Positions 50,967-63,990 of a stretch of 64,000 nucleotides of DNA are shown piece after piece. Origin of the DNA: Epiperipatus broadwayi (lineage: Eukaryota > Onychophora > Udeonychophora > Euonychophora > Peripatidae); contig JAQFVV010006220.1 of assembly GCA_028023455.1 (NCBI GenBank), forward strand, positions 6,923,852-6,987,851. The letters run 5' to 3'. Under the pieces are notes generated by a model, which worked only from the letters and a program-made list of their open reading frames with translations, searched no databases and had not been told where the DNA came from. Each line of letters starts with the position of its first letter. Position 1 is the first letter of the stretch. The translations under genes were made by a program, and so were the position numbers.

Positions 50967-52236
50967 TCAATTTGATGGCATTTTTGACAAACAAAACTTT
51001 TTCTTGCTCACATATATTACTAATTTTACTATTATTATTACTGCTATTACTATTATTTTTATTATTATTATGTCTACTACTACCACTACTACTATTATTA
51101 AAAGCCACTTGTAAATAAGTACAGTTATCATAATTAAAGTAAATAAAACAGGATATATGCATAAACATATGGGAGATAAGCTTTAAATTTGTAAAGTTAG
51201 CAAAATTTGTTTAGTGCATGTACTAAAATTTTTTGACGTTCCAGAAAATAAAAAAATAGAAAACAACTAAAAATTAAAGATGATGTTTGTAATATCTCTA
51301 TGAATTACAAATATTTTGCATCAATTCCTAAATTTATTTTTATGCATGGTGTTTTTTTTAATTTCTTCAAGCACTTTTTTTTAGAAAAGTTGCAACATCT
51401 TGTCTAATTATAGTTCTTTATAGTAAGCTAGCATCAGCTAGATTTTTTCAATGAAAATAACCAATATTTTGCCTAGTTAAAGTAATTTTGAAATTATCTT
51501 TTTCATATAAATGAGGTCTGCCTCTACATAAGAACCGTGTTCAAGTTCTCCATAAATGTGTTTTTTTTGTTTGTTTATTTAAATTGTAGCACAGTTAAAA
51601 AAACTAGTTTCTGTTTTAGACATTAAAAAAGCAAATGACAAAGGTTAATGTATAGTTGCTGAAGCTATTCTGATGGAAATTTAAATTCTGTATTAAGGCT
51701 CTTTTATTTTTCAGTCCAATAATAATAGTAATAATCAAATGGTTCTAAGAAATTCAAGCACTGAAAGTGACAGAACTGGACTGTAATCCAAGGACTTTGA
51801 GCTCACATATTCTGCCACTCTTATTTCTACACTAAATCAGACAGGATAATGTTTATGATAGTATTTAATATTAATCACTTTATTTGTTTAATGGCATCTT
51901 ATAATTACATTTCAAAAATTATTTTAGATACAATATATATATTTCAGATTCATCCATATAAAATTTTTATTATAAATATACCAAGACATTTTGGTTTGAT
52001 CACATGAAGACATCATCTGGGTAATGAATAGAATATTATAAAAATTTTAAAACTGATTTAGAGACTTATTTGCAGAGGATAATTACTAATAAAATTTTGT
52101 AATTTTATTATAAATATATATCATCTGGTATAATTATAATAAATATCATACATGAATGCACGATGAACCCAAAAAATGTATCATTTATATTTGTAACTGT
52201 GAAAATTTTTGTATCAACATATATATTTATATATAA
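50967..52236. other. No recognised gene
   Basis: AT-rich. A region at 51730-51850 could be an old minus-strand SINE but boxes are unclear. ATT/ACT triplet clusters at 51020-51105 are a decayed extension of the microsatellite. Confidence 0.45.
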
Positions 52237-52289
52237 TTAAAATTACCCCAAATCCAAAATTCAACCAGACCAGCATAAAAAATAATATT

Positions 52290-52336
52290 AAAACACTACC
52301 AAAGGTTTCACTGCTACAAGCAGACTTCTCAAGTGT
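52290..52336 (-). ncRNA. Decayed hammerhead motif, Penelope terminal repeat (left)
   Basis: Inverted counterpart of 52984-53030 with the same sequence and the same altered core positions. Confidence 0.55.
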
Positions 52337-52363
52337 AAAAAACTACACAATATATATCCAATA

Positions 52364-52699
52364 TTAAACATTACCCACAAATCTATTCACTTCCCATCCA
52401 CCCTTAATATTAAAAGAACTCTTAAATAAATTAATTACTTCAGAATATTAAATTTTCAATAATAAAGATTCTTTAATTCTTTCTTTGATTTCATTTCTCT
52501 CAAAGAAGACAACTTTAGCTTCATCAAAATCAATAGTGTGGCCTGTATCTTTTTCATGGACATACAAAGCAGAACTAAGATATCTATTTTTAATTCTACT
52601 TTTATGAACCTTTATTCTTTCATTTAAACTCAAACTACTCTGACCTATGTAAACCTTCTTACAAAATAAACAAAAAATAAAATATACTACACCAGGAAT
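52364..52699 (-). pseudogene. GIY-YIG endonuclease domain, Penelope-like (left copy)
   Basis: The frame opens at the centre of the dimer with GVVYFIFCLFCKKVYIGQS: the VY-F and YIG halves of a GIY-YIG motif, with the CxxC between them that Penelope-like endonucleases carry. SLNERIKVHK supplies the conserved arginine and histidine region, and SSALYVHEKDTGHTIDF the next block. An in-frame stop (52450-52448) precedes the last 27 codons that the other copy keeps open. It would cut DNA for target-primed reverse transcription if part of a complete protein. Confidence 0.78.
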
Positions 52700-52700
52700 A

Positions 52701-52949
52701 AAGGTTCATAAAAGTAGAGTTAAAAATGGATATCTTAGTTCTGCTTTGTATGTCCATGAAAAAGATACAGGCCACACTATTGATTTTGATGAAGCTAAAG
52801 TTGTCTTCTTTGAGAGAAATGAAATCAAAGAAAGAATTAAAGAATCTTTATTATTGAAAATTTATTATTCTGAAGCAATTAATTTATTTAAGAGTTCTTT
52901 TAATATTAAGGGTGGATGGGAAGTAAATGGATTTGTGGGTAATGTTTAA
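52701..52949 (+). pseudogene. GIY-YIG endonuclease C-terminal part, Penelope-like (right copy)
   Basis: Open for 83 codons from KVHKSRVKN to GGWEVNGFVGNV-stop. It repeats the second half of the left copy with only a few replacements and lacks the GIY-YIG signature itself, so it is a fragment. The high similarity of the arms suggests a recent inversion-duplication. Confidence 0.75.
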
Positions 52950-52983
52950 TATTATATATATTGTGTAGTTTTAGTAGTTCTTT

Positions 52984-53030
52984 ACACTTGAGAAGTCTGC
53001 TTGTAGCAGTGAAACCTTTGGTAGTGTTTT
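52984..53030 (+). ncRNA. Decayed hammerhead motif, Penelope terminal repeat (right)
   Basis: ACAC (52984-52987) pairs with GTGT (53024-53027) as stem I. Stem II is CTGC/GCAG with loop TTGTA; GAAA is at 53011-53014; stem III is ACC/GGT with loop TTT, ending in A17 (cleavage expected 53023/53024). The core reads TTGAGAA instead of CTGANGA, changing C3 and G8, and the inner pairs of stem II are lost. Probably inactive. Penelope-like elements are known to carry hammerheads in terminal repeats. Confidence 0.65.
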
Positions 53031-53085
53031 AATATTATTTTTACGCTGGTCTGTTTGAATTTTGGATTTGGGGTAATTTTAATTA

Positions 53086-54214
53086 TATATTGACTAGTTT
53101 AGCTTTATGCTTGTAATGTTTATATATATATATATTCTCATTTCAACATTATTTGAATATTGATGGCATTTCTAACAAAGTAACTTTTAATGTTTTTCAC
53201 TATGTTTCAGAAATATTTGTACATGTTGAACATGCATGATATGTCAAATTTAATATGGCTGAGTGTCAAACTGAATCATAAAATAATTGTATTTAAATTT
53301 GTCATAAACTTTAAATCTTTGAATGTTTTATAAATGTCTTTATAATTGAAAATTTTAGTCAGTATTTAAAATATCTAAATGACTACATGTAATGTTAAAC
53401 TTCATAAAGAATTTCTATTTTTAAACTTGAAAATTTCCTACAGTCCTTGATAGTATAGTTAAGTTAGTAAAAACTATGGAGTCAAAGTCATAAAATTATT
53501 TCAAAAATTATTCATTTAGCTTTTCCAATGACATTGATTACATATCTTTACTATCTATTAAAAGCCTCTTGATAACAATGTATAAAATAATAAGTCATGC
53601 AATGATAAATTCTTACCCTTATATTATAAGTGCTATTATATTTCCAAGGACTAAATCCAATTGTTTCTAAAAATATCATTCTTATCCCAATATATTATGA
53701 TCTCCAAGCATTTACTGAAACCTTCAAAAGAACTACAACATCTTAAGACTTAAAATAGTAACCATAAAATTCATGTATCATTTTAAAATGAGAATTACAC
53801 TTTATTATCTTAGTAACTTAGCCATATGACAAATGCATTTTAAATAAATGTATTCACCTGAAAAAATGTATTCTGATCTCAAGTTTTGTTTAAAAAAATT
53901 ATAAGCAGACTATAATGTCTTTATTTAAAACAGAAGAATGTAAATAAAACCAATACTCACATTTTAAGTACTGATGCTTAATAATTACCTTAATTTATAT
54001 AAATCAAGTTATTTGCCTATTGTCTAAAGGCTAATTTACCATTACTTATCATTCTTTTAACACAATTTACTTTAGCAGTCTAGTATTACTGATTGTGATA
54101 GTATTGCATCTACTATTGTATAGACATATATTTGTTAGACTGAACATTTTAACATGAAAGAATAGTAACACACTTCTTTAAAAAAGTATTTTATTATTAA
54201 CTTGATAATGGTTT
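53086..54214. other. No recognised gene
   Basis: AT-rich, no feature found. Confidence 0.5.
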
Positions 54215-54575
54215 ATGGGAGAAATATATACCACTATAATATAAACATTCTTTTTAAGACATTCTAAAAAACTGTAATATTAATTGTTTTCATTGGAAAA
54301 ATATTGTTAGTGGAAGAATACAATGAGCTACAATTATATAAAATGATAAGACTCCTAAAAAGTTGCTGCAAAAGTTAAATGACTGCATGTAAGGTGAATA
54401 AACACATGGATGTGATATATGAAGATGTATTTGTGCTTCATGAATTGGATTATATACTCATTACAAAACTTATATTTACTATTTCTCTCTTCTTTATTTC
54501 TATTTATTTTTTCTTTTGGAAATAGAATGGCAGTACTCATTTGAAAGAAGCTTATAATGAATAAATAAAACTATT
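54215..54575 (+). mobile_element. 3' fragment of the finger-type LINE
   Basis: The segment matches the 3' part of the LINE at 9.3-12.5 kb: TTTTCATTGGAAA, then a translation with CDI-RCICAS-IGLYTHYKTYI, which keeps the C...C...IGL-x-TH-x-K spacing of its C-terminal finger, then the AATGGCAGTACTCA block and AATAAATAAA. Everything upstream is missing, as usual for 5'-truncated LINE insertions. Confidence 0.65.
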
Positions 54576-57554
54576 CAATGTTCTACCATTAAAATCCCTT
54601 CAATCCAAATATGTATTATCCAAAAACTATTATTCAAACAAAATTTCAAAAATGATATGTTATCTTTTACAAAAAAAATTAAAAAAACAACAACACACAT
54701 TTAGTAAATGTCTATAAATTAATAAACCTAATTGTAGTGAATAGCCTTTTTTATATATATATTTTAGCAGAGTTTAGGTTTATAATGAGAGAAATAAAAT
54801 ATTTATTTCTAAAATGCAATAACTTCACAAATCCCAAAAAGCATTGGAACTCGCGATTTTGGATTAATGGTATTTTACTTATCTAATTTATTTTTATTTG
54901 CAAGTTTATAACCAATAGCAATAATCTGATTTTATTTTTTAAAAAAGTTAAAATTCATGAAGCTATTAACTGAAAATGTTTTGTTGGGTTTTTTTAAATT
55001 TAAAATGTTTCAAGCCCATATTCTATATTATGTGTTCATTTTACTGAATTAAAATTTGGTATAATAAATGAAAACTGATGTGAAAAGTAAATATAAAATT
55101 AATAAAAAGTTATCCATCAAATTAATATATAACAAATTTTAAAAAAGATTACCTTCATTACAATATAGTTTTATGAAAAGATATAAACAAAAAACTGGAT
55201 TTAAATAACTGCAAAGCAAAAGTCTCTTCAATTTACTTTGATATGCTAATTTCTGGGTAGTGAGAGTTTGGTTATTTTTCAAGACTTGTCTTGTCCTTTT
55301 GCTCAAAATAACTAAAGACTTATTTATTAGCCAATATTATGATTAGCTGGAGTGGATATCTGAGAAAATTCTAAGTTTATATTGAAATTTGATTTTAAAA
55401 AATCTAAGTTTTAACTCATATTCAAATGCAGATCCCTAAGCATATTAAATAAATGCACATCATTTAAATAAAAATCTATATTTAAAATTATATTAGAATT
55501 AAATTTAATATAAATTCTATAAAACTTGTAAAAAGAACAAAGTAAAAAATGTAATAATTTATTAAGTTGAACATAATTTTAAGCAAATAATTTGACTGAA
55601 TTTGCTCAACATTGTGAATATTATATAGCAGAATATACTCAAAAGGATTCACTGTAAATATTGTGATTTTAAAGTTAATGGGAATGTTTTTCTTCTTCGG
55701 TATGTGATGAACCATTTGGTAACATGTTACTTTTGTATAATAAATGTTAACACAAACAAATGTTGTTTCATGATATTTTCTTTCAAAAACTGATAAATCA
55801 TCAAAATTATTTGAATAGTATTTAAAAATCTTAGAATTATCTGGAAAATGTTTAAAGTGAATACCCTGATATTGCTTAATCAGTCTTATTATTCTAAATC
55901 AGACAAATATATGAACAGAATACTTACCCTTGCAAATATACTATCATTAAAAAGCATATTTCTTTTTTACAATAAGGACTAGGATATAATATATACACTA
56001 AAAATATATTAAAAAAAAAAACAAAAATAAATAAAATTTGAAAGTAACTGCAAAGACATTCTATTTAAGTAACAGGGACTCAAAATTAAAAACTGGTCCT
56101 TCTAAATCAATTGGGTTTATAATACCAATGCACTTTTACAAAACTCAATATGTTACATACTCAATAAAACAAAAAATTCAGATGAATTTAATCTGAATCA
56201 AACTTAGTTTTATATAATAATTTAAAAATTCGTCAATTTTGGTTTGCTATAATTTTAAAAATAGATAATTCTATTGAAATATATTAAATTTTAGTTTAGC
56301 TTTTATCATTAAATATATTAAAACTATATGCCCTTGTGTGATTATAATGATTAAGCATATATGAATACAATTGTTGTAAATAATAACAGAATAATATCTG
56401 CAAAAGATGGTATAAAATTGTGCCATATGAAATTCTCTTTTTTTGTTTATCATACATAGAATTGGTTCTAAATCAAAAGGTTAATTATTGTTTATTGTAT
56501 TAGTGTAACTAATTTTACTGTTTTTGAATTTTTATTATATATATAACATAAAATAATATATTACCAGAGAAATGTTAGTTTTTTTAGCCTTGAGTTGGTT
56601 TTAAGAGAAGGACAGTAAGTCAAAAGAATGATCATAAACCACATGTTGCATCTCTTGATGAATAGTTGTTTTAAAGAATGTGACTAAAACAGTTTCTCTT
56701 GTCTCATTTGGAAAAGTTATGTTTTTTGTATTGCTATTATTTCTCTAGATCTTAAATTGGAAAGCTTCAGCAAAATTTTATATTGAAGTTCATTAAAGAT
56801 GTTAGAATTCACTTTCAAGTCAGAAGATATCTCAGTCTATGTGCATATAAATTTCTGACTTACAATAGATAGAATATTTACTTCTAATCTTCAATATAGC
56901 TAATCATCATTACTAATTTATATTCATAATAATAAAAAAAAAAAGGAAAAAAGAAATTGTAGTAAGGTTCCTGCAATAAAGCTGAGCTTTCAAATTTGGA
57001 TTGATAATCTAAATTATGAATAGTTTGTAATCTACCAATTTGTTTCACAAATAATTTTCATTCTATATTTAACAATTTATTTCTGTTTAAAAATCTGGGT
57101 AATATATATAAATATGACTTCAGCAATATTTGTTTTATTGTGTTTGATTTTATCAAGCATTTCTTATGTAAATGATTTTATTACTGTTAAATATTATATC
57201 TGAGTATTGTACAGTGAGTGGCTTGTTGAATTTTTAATGACTTTTCAATAATTTGAATAAATGATATATAAAATTAACTCAACCTATTTGAATCACAGGC
57301 CTATTCTTGTATAGATATTCTAAAATGCATTACAATTTCTAATTAAAAATATGTATCATTTTTTATATTTATAAGTCAAATTGTAAATAGCCAATTTCTA
57401 TACCAGTTATTAATACATTCTATTAATAATTTATTTTACATTCTATACTTTAAACTCTTGATCAGTCATTTGATCATTGTTGATTTGTATTTTTCTGTTG
57501 AGTAATTTGTGGGGATATTATAAGTGTGGTGTGAGTGTGTTTGGATATTATTGG
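54576..57554. other. No recognised gene
   Basis: Strongly AT-rich, no repeat family or coding region recognised. Confidence 0.5.
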
Positions 57555-57804
57555 GAGTATTTTCTTAAGCTACTAAACATCACATGATCACCATTCTTTA
57601 TGTTTACACAAACTTTTAGCATAGAGACACACTCTTCATACAGTAATGCCACTCAGTGCAAGCCAAAGTAATCAATGGAAGCTTGTCAGAGAAGAGTAGA
57701 CAATAGATAGGGATTTTATGCACAATTTTTTTTTGTATTCATTGATTACTCTGAGTTGCACTGAGATGTGCAACTATGTGGAGAGTTTTTGCTCTGAGTA
57801 TTTT
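57555..57804 (+). mobile_element. R2 element, miniature copy with 9-bp target duplication
   Basis: GAGTATTTT occurs at 57555-57563 and 57796-57804. The insert has the head (ACTAAACATCACATGATCACC), the outer portions of both arms, and the end (GAGAGTTTTTGCTC). The middle, including both hammerheads, is deleted. Confidence 0.78.
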
Positions 57805-60059
57805 ATTAAATAGTAAGTAATAAAAATATTATGGTGCCTGATAAATAAATAAATACTATATACACTAAACAATAAAACAATATTAAAATAGTTTATTGCC
57901 AAACAAACATCTCTTCAACAACCCCAAAATTAGTGAAAGAAATGGCATTACATATCAGGTTTGCTTAATGTTAGTTGATAAGAATTTGATTATTTTTCCA
58001 TCTCTGTTTTACTTCATAACTATAGTTGGGCACACATTTATTAATTAATATAAGATGGTAATCATTAATCAAATGAAAAAAAATCTCAAAGCTAATTAGC
58101 ATCTGAAAAAAATTCAAAAAAATTTCAGTCTAAATTCAAATCCAGGTGTGGATGTAGTCAGACACATTATTCCAAAACTACAATGGTAGATTTAAGACAA
58201 AGTGTAGAACATAAACCATATGATTTCTAATTACATTTAAATAAATAAGTAGATTACAAATGCCAACCTAGAATTTCGATGAGAAGTTCTGCTGAGATCG
58301 ATATTTTTACCTTTGCAAAAAATATTGCTGAATGACCTAAATGTTTTTTTCCAAAAAAATTATAATCCTAAAGCCATCAAATATGCCGAGTCCAGATTAT
58401 TTTTTATGAAATTACGTTTAAATAAATAAAGTGCGATATTAATTAAACAGTATGCTGTTAAATCTAAATGAAATCATTCTCTAGAAAATAGATTTTTCAC
58501 GAAAGTTTTAAAGGAAATAATAAAAAGTGCTATTGATAGAGTTCAGATGTAAAACAGACAGCCATTTACATTCTTAATGTAATAAAATATTGATGTGTTA
58601 AAGAAATATTTATAGCTTTGATTTATATTTTTATTTCATCTTTCAAAAGTTATTACAAATAAATCATATGGTAACATTCGTACCCCAGTTTGCAGCATCA
58701 TAGATATAGCACACACATTTTCCTATATATTATTCACATCTTAAAAGTTCTCCAGATATTTTTTTATGAAACAATGAATAATTTATGCCAAACTATATTA
58801 AATATTGATATTTCTATAAAAGCGAATAACACAAAAATGCTCTGAAAATTATTAAAAAGTATTTAACGCCACAAAAGAATAATTTTATGATGGTGCAATC
58901 ATTAAATTCCCCTTTCCCACACTAATAAAAAATCAATTTTCAACATCAAATTGACAGAGCGAAGAACATTAAATTCATTTAAAAATTATTATGTCCTAGA
59001 TAAGTCAGTTTATGAATGTATATATATAGTTTATGAATTATATATTACAATATTGTTTTGAATTATAGATATATGTCAAGTACGCAAATTTTTTTTTGTG
59101 ATTTTTTTAAAACAATATATATAACGATATGTATTCAAAAATAATATGTAGTTATATATAAAACTGAGTAAATAATTTATATGGATAATCATAGGCTACT
59201 TAACTTTACATAAGAAGAAAAAAGAGATGAGAAGAAAAAATGCCGATGTGGACATTATCAATGCAAAGATTTTAGGTATAAAAGTTGGTACATACGAAAA
59301 TAAATTTGCTATGATCGTAATCTTCACTTTGAATCTGTAATTCAGATTTTTTTTAAATAAATAAATTTTCAAATAAGTTTAGAATATTTCTTTCAGGCAA
59401 TTGAAATAGAATGATCTCAGCACATTGGAACATGGTAATCTAGTTATTGTTATCTAGAGAATAAAAGAAAACCTTCCACATCATGGAAGTTATCGAACCT
59501 GGTGAATATTGTTTTCTCACTCACTATCCCTTTGTAAAAGAATCTGGAAAAGTCTTATTCGCTAATGAAATATTTGAAAATCTTTTGCATTGCTTTATTT
59601 ATATATTGTCTGCATGTATTAATTAAAAGTATGTTGTTGTTTTTTTTATTTCATCTCACAGTTTCCTAACGTTAATCTTCTGTTGGAATCTTTTCTGCTG
59701 ATTGAATTTTATTTTGATTCCAGAAAGCTATTGTTAAAAATTGCCTTTCATCTATCAATTTATAATCGTTTGGAAAGTTTTATATTTAATATAATAATTG
59801 TTTTATGGGTTAAATTTATTTATGGTATTGAGATTTTTTTATAAAAATTTTAATTATTAACAAAATGGCATAAAGGAATTCGTACAGATTCCAAATGAAA
59901 TAAATTCACTAATGTCTTTATTAAGTCTGTCATTCTGATATTCTAGCTACATATCTGATGATCATTAGCTCTATAATTTATGATTGGTATTAGACCACAA
60001 CTACAAAGGTTAGTTACTGTTTAAATTGTTTTGTAAGGCAGATAAGTGCAATAACAATG
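57805..60059. other. No recognised gene
   Basis: AT-rich. Slightly higher CpG content at 58250-58330 and around 58680-58700. No coding or repeat feature identified. Confidence 0.5.
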
Positions 60060-60759
60060 AGACTCTTAAATCTATTGAGATTTTAATAGTATTTAGAAAG
60101 ATCAAATCTATCTGGCTTTATTGCTGAATCTAAAAAAAAAAACTTGTTTGGAATCTCATACTGTGATTGATGATTTTTGATTGAACATTCAAAAGGCAGG
60201 TTTTCATTTTGAGTCATAGGTGGTGAAATTATATTTTTAATTATTTGTGGATCTGATCTTTTTAATAGTTTTTTATATGTATTCTGTGGAAAAACTTTTC
60301 TGATATCTGGTGAAAGAATAGGTGAAAAAACAGAAAGCTATTACAAAGTAGTACACTGACTATGTTGGTAAAATTTCTCATGGCGATATTTAATTGAGTA
60401 AAGTTTAATGGGAAAACATTTTCACCAAACCGGGACACAGCATTAACCAGTAGAACATGCTAGTACTAAAGAAAATAACATGTGGTGTCAGTCAGTTTTC
60501 TAAGGTCATTATTTTTAGAAATGTATATTAGATCTAACCTTAGATAGATAAGGAATGTAGATTAGACTACAATCCAAGGTTACTCCTAAGTAGCATGGGA
60601 TAGGATTTTTTCCAATATATTGTTGCAAAGAGTTATATTTAAATTGTGTGATGTTTCCTATTAATTAAATAAAAAGTTAAATATATTGTTTTTGTTGGAT
60701 TAGAAATAAGATTTTAATCTTTGAAAAAGATTGCCAATCTTTTTCTATCTTTATTAAGG

Positions 60760-61039
60760 AACTTTTCTATTTAACCACTAAACATCACATGATCACCATT
60801 TCTTATGCTTGCTCATAACTGTTATTAAAACAGGCAAAACTCTCCATACAGTAGTGCCACTCAGATCCAAGGCTCCTCACTGATGAAATCCACAAGCTAG
60901 AAACTAGTCTGGGGATATTGGATGAGTATGTACTAGATAGGGATTTTATGCACAAACCTTCTGGCATTCATTGATTACCCTGGCTTGCACTGAATGGCAC
61001 TATTGTAATGAGAGTTTTGCCTGTTTAACTTTTCTATTT
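60760..61039 (+). mobile_element. R2 element with best-preserved hammerhead; 13-bp target duplication
   Basis: AACTTTTCTATTT flanks it at 60760-60772 and 61027-61039, and the host RT sequence joins cleanly when it is removed. It holds the head (CCACTAAACATCACATGATC), the outer left arm, then directly the right arm with the hammerhead and end TTTTGCCTGTTT. The central body is deleted. Confidence 0.85.
60865..60923 (+). ncRNA. Hammerhead ribozyme motif, R2 (cores and stem I intact)
   Basis: Stem I is complete: ATCCAA (60865-60870) pairs with TTGGAT (60918-60923), TCCTCA (60874-60879) with TGGGGA (60910-60915), leaving a GGC/TA internal loop. Core CTGATGA at 60880-60886, GAAA at 60900-60903, stem III AC/GU closing TA, triplet GUC with cleavage expected at 60909/60910. 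Stem II (AATC/GCTA) is poorly paired compared with TGGC/GCCA in the 35-kb copy, which may reduce activity. Confidence 0.8.
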
Positions 61040-61330
61040 CTGGAAGGATATCTTTTGTGAAGTCAAAACAATAACATCAGCATAGATGAATTGCCTGCTG
61101 TTTGTATCTGGAAGATAATTAATGAATATATTAAATAAAGTGGGTGAGAGAACTGAACTCCATGACAGACCAGAAAATTTTTCTATTTACTATGATTATC
61201 ATTTAGTGTTGAAAGACCTCTTTTACAATTTACTTCTTTTACCCATATCTTCATAAACTCACAGAGAACTTTTTTTATGTTCTAAATGTTCTTTACAAAG
61301 TTGCATTTGACACATAGTGCTCACAACAAT

Positions 61331-62459
61331 ATCCATAATGCATTGTAATGAACTTTTAAACAGTATTTGATTAGCTTGACTAGAAGTTTTAATGTGATTT
61401 GAATTTCTATAGATTTTGAACAAATATTTTTCTTACTTCAGAAAATTATTTTTTAATAAGGGCTTTTTAAAAAAAAAAATTAAAATCTTAAATTATCATC
61501 AATAATATTTTGGATTCACCATAAAAAGAAAGATGCATAGAATTAAGTAAATGCTTTCAAGCATCTTACAATGTCAAAAAACTGTTTCTAGCCCACATTT
61601 TAATGGTATGCATGATGCCATAATATTTGATCAGATAGCATCTGAAGATATCCTTGAATCACAAAATACTAGATTGAAATTATTTTATATTATATTATAA
61701 GATGATGCAGTTTATTCAAAAAGAGTGTTTGAAAATATCTGTGAAGGGGAAAAATATTCCTGCAATGAAGTGGATGGAATCCATTATCACAATAATGAAT
61801 GCAATAAATTAAAGGCAATATAATATTATTATGTAGTAGAAGTAATACTAAGTACAACTTTAATGCATTTTTAGAGCTGGGCACTATCAAAGATAGCTAT
61901 TACAGTCAAAACAACAACAAATAATAAAAATGAATGGACTTTAAAAAGTTTGTGAAAATTACATTGATAACAAATCATTCTAAGGAAGAGCCACATGGAT
62001 AAAAAGTGAACTTTATGACTCTTAGTAGTAATGATAATATATTCTTAAAAATATATATTAAAAAATTCTGTTATAAATGAACAAACATTTGAATGCTGAA
62101 TAATTATTAAAAATTAATCCAGCACAATATATAATACACACACATGTATGTGATATACTCTTATATATATATATAAAGGGTTTTTTAAAAATAAATCTGT
62201 TTCTTTAGAAAGACATTTTAATCTACATAAGCTAATATTTGTCTTGGTAATTTTTATATTTCAGATTAAAATATTCCAATAGAGGTATAATCCAATATTA
62301 TTTTGTTTTGCTGATTAAATATGAGACTTGGATTTTACAAACAATATTATGCTTTTTTCTCTCCAAAAATAAATTAACACATAATTCAAATACATATGTA
62401 ATTGTGTCTGATTATTTCCATTATCTAAAATCAATTTTTAAATGTCTTTAGAAATTTTT
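61331..62459. other. No recognised gene
   Basis: AT-rich; the right part of the Jockey-like relic may extend a little into it. No other feature. Confidence 0.45.
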
Positions 62460-62850
62460 AAACATTATTTAAATTTCACAAATATATTCATCTGTAAGTA
62501 ATAACACAGATGTTAGTACATACACAATATTTTGAGTGTTTTACTTCTCTCTTTTTTACATGTTGCTGACCTGACTAGTGATGAACTAGCATGGCAATTG
62601 AATTTCGGATATTTAGTTTTATGAATATCTTAAATTCTATATTTCATGAATCTAAAGATTCCACATTCAATTTCCATGCTAGTACTGTCACTAGTCAGGC
62701 TACCTTAAGAAGTGAAAAGAATAATGCCACTTAAAACCTTTGTTATATAATAACCTATATTCTACTATTAACAAAGTTTAAATAATGTTTGAATTTTTCT
62801 AAGGATATTTAACCATTAATTCTAGATGGTGGAAATAGTCCAACATATAA
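62460..62850. mobile_element. Inverted pair of SINE 3' bodies
   Basis: The two halves (about 62460-62640 minus, 62645-62850 plus) are inverted copies around CATGCTAGTACTGTCACTAGTCAGG and match the non-tRNA body of the SINEs at 33.7-34.5 kb. The tRNA-related heads are almost gone at the centre. The arrangement (heads in, tails out) is the same as in the 34-kb pair. Confidence 0.65.
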
Positions 62851-63763
62851 TTACAAGTAAAATTCCTTCATCCCAAAACTTTCAGACAAATGCATATACA
62901 TTGTGTGTTTAATGTATTTTTGTTCTCAAAATATTTTAATCAAAACAACAATTAAACATTATTATTATTCAATATTTAGGAAATCAACTTCTTTCAAACT
63001 TATTTTGGGCAATATTCAAATTTTGACATTTGATTGTCCAACAATTTTTTTAAAGTCCTTTTTTTTTCTATTATACTTTAACAAAAAGATGAAAAAATTG
63101 TAAATGAAAGAACATCTTTGAAGAAAGTTGTTGAACAATCAAAATATCAAAATTTGAAAGTTGCAACAAAAAATAAACATAAAAGAAGTTAATTTATTAA
63201 TGATAGTATAAATGGCTTTGTATCACAAAATTCAATTAAGAAATGATATCCTGATGAATATGTCATTTCATTAATAGAAAAAAAGAGTTGGTATTTCAAT
63301 AAATTTACTGATAGCCTAACAGAGATACTGATGAAATAAAAGATGCACTTTTATTTTTTTAAGAATATGGATACATATAATCCATAAATTATGCTAAATG
63401 GGGACTCTTCTAGATCTAAAAATAAAATATCAATTGTTTAGATTTAGTTGCTTTTTAAAAAAAAAAACTCATCTTTCAAAGGAAGAAAATTTAATTGAAA
63501 AATAGAATACAGAGTTTTTGGAAAAATAGTTTATAGAATCTAAAGAGATCACATTTTGTTGAATTTATTTCACAACTTAAATTTAATATTCAGGAAATTC
63601 CTATCAATAATTGAGTAATAATAATAAACATTGTTTTGAACCATTTCTGTTATTAATGATTAGCCTCCAACATTGTATTTACAAGCTACCATTAAAAGTT
63701 CGAATATCTATTTTTTTTCTTTCTATAAATGAATTTGTTTTTAAAATTTATGTAGGTAGGTAG
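62851..63763. other. No recognised gene
   Basis: AT-rich, no recognised feature. Short frames have no motif. Confidence 0.5.

Positions 63764-63990
<227 letters not shown>

Larger units (their letters stand above)
52237..53085. mobile_element. Penelope-like inverted dimer with GIY-YIG and hammerhead relics
   Basis: Arms 52237-52618 and 52696-53085 are inverted copies with few differences. The left arm reads on the minus strand and, with the 77-bp centre, gives a longer GIY-YIG part than the right arm (plus strand), which is truncated. Each arm ends with the same terminal sequence holding a decayed hammerhead. A head-to-head pair of Penelope-like 3' ends is consistent with the variable, partly inverted terminal structures known for this superfamily. 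Confidence 0.82.
60060..61330 (-). mobile_element. Jockey-like LINE RT fragment, split by R2
   Basis: Reading leftwards from 61330: VLSPTLFN-like sequence, then IYADVIVLTSQ (box C with the second catalytic Asp changed to Val, 61084-61073), the R2 insertion, then YLGVTLDCSLIYIPYLSKVR, ACSTG..CVPVW and finally LDSAIKPDRFDL near the 3' side. This order fits the RT palm, thumb and downstream region of Jockey-type elements. Frameshifts and stops are many, and neither endonuclease nor ORF1 is visible. Confidence 0.78.
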
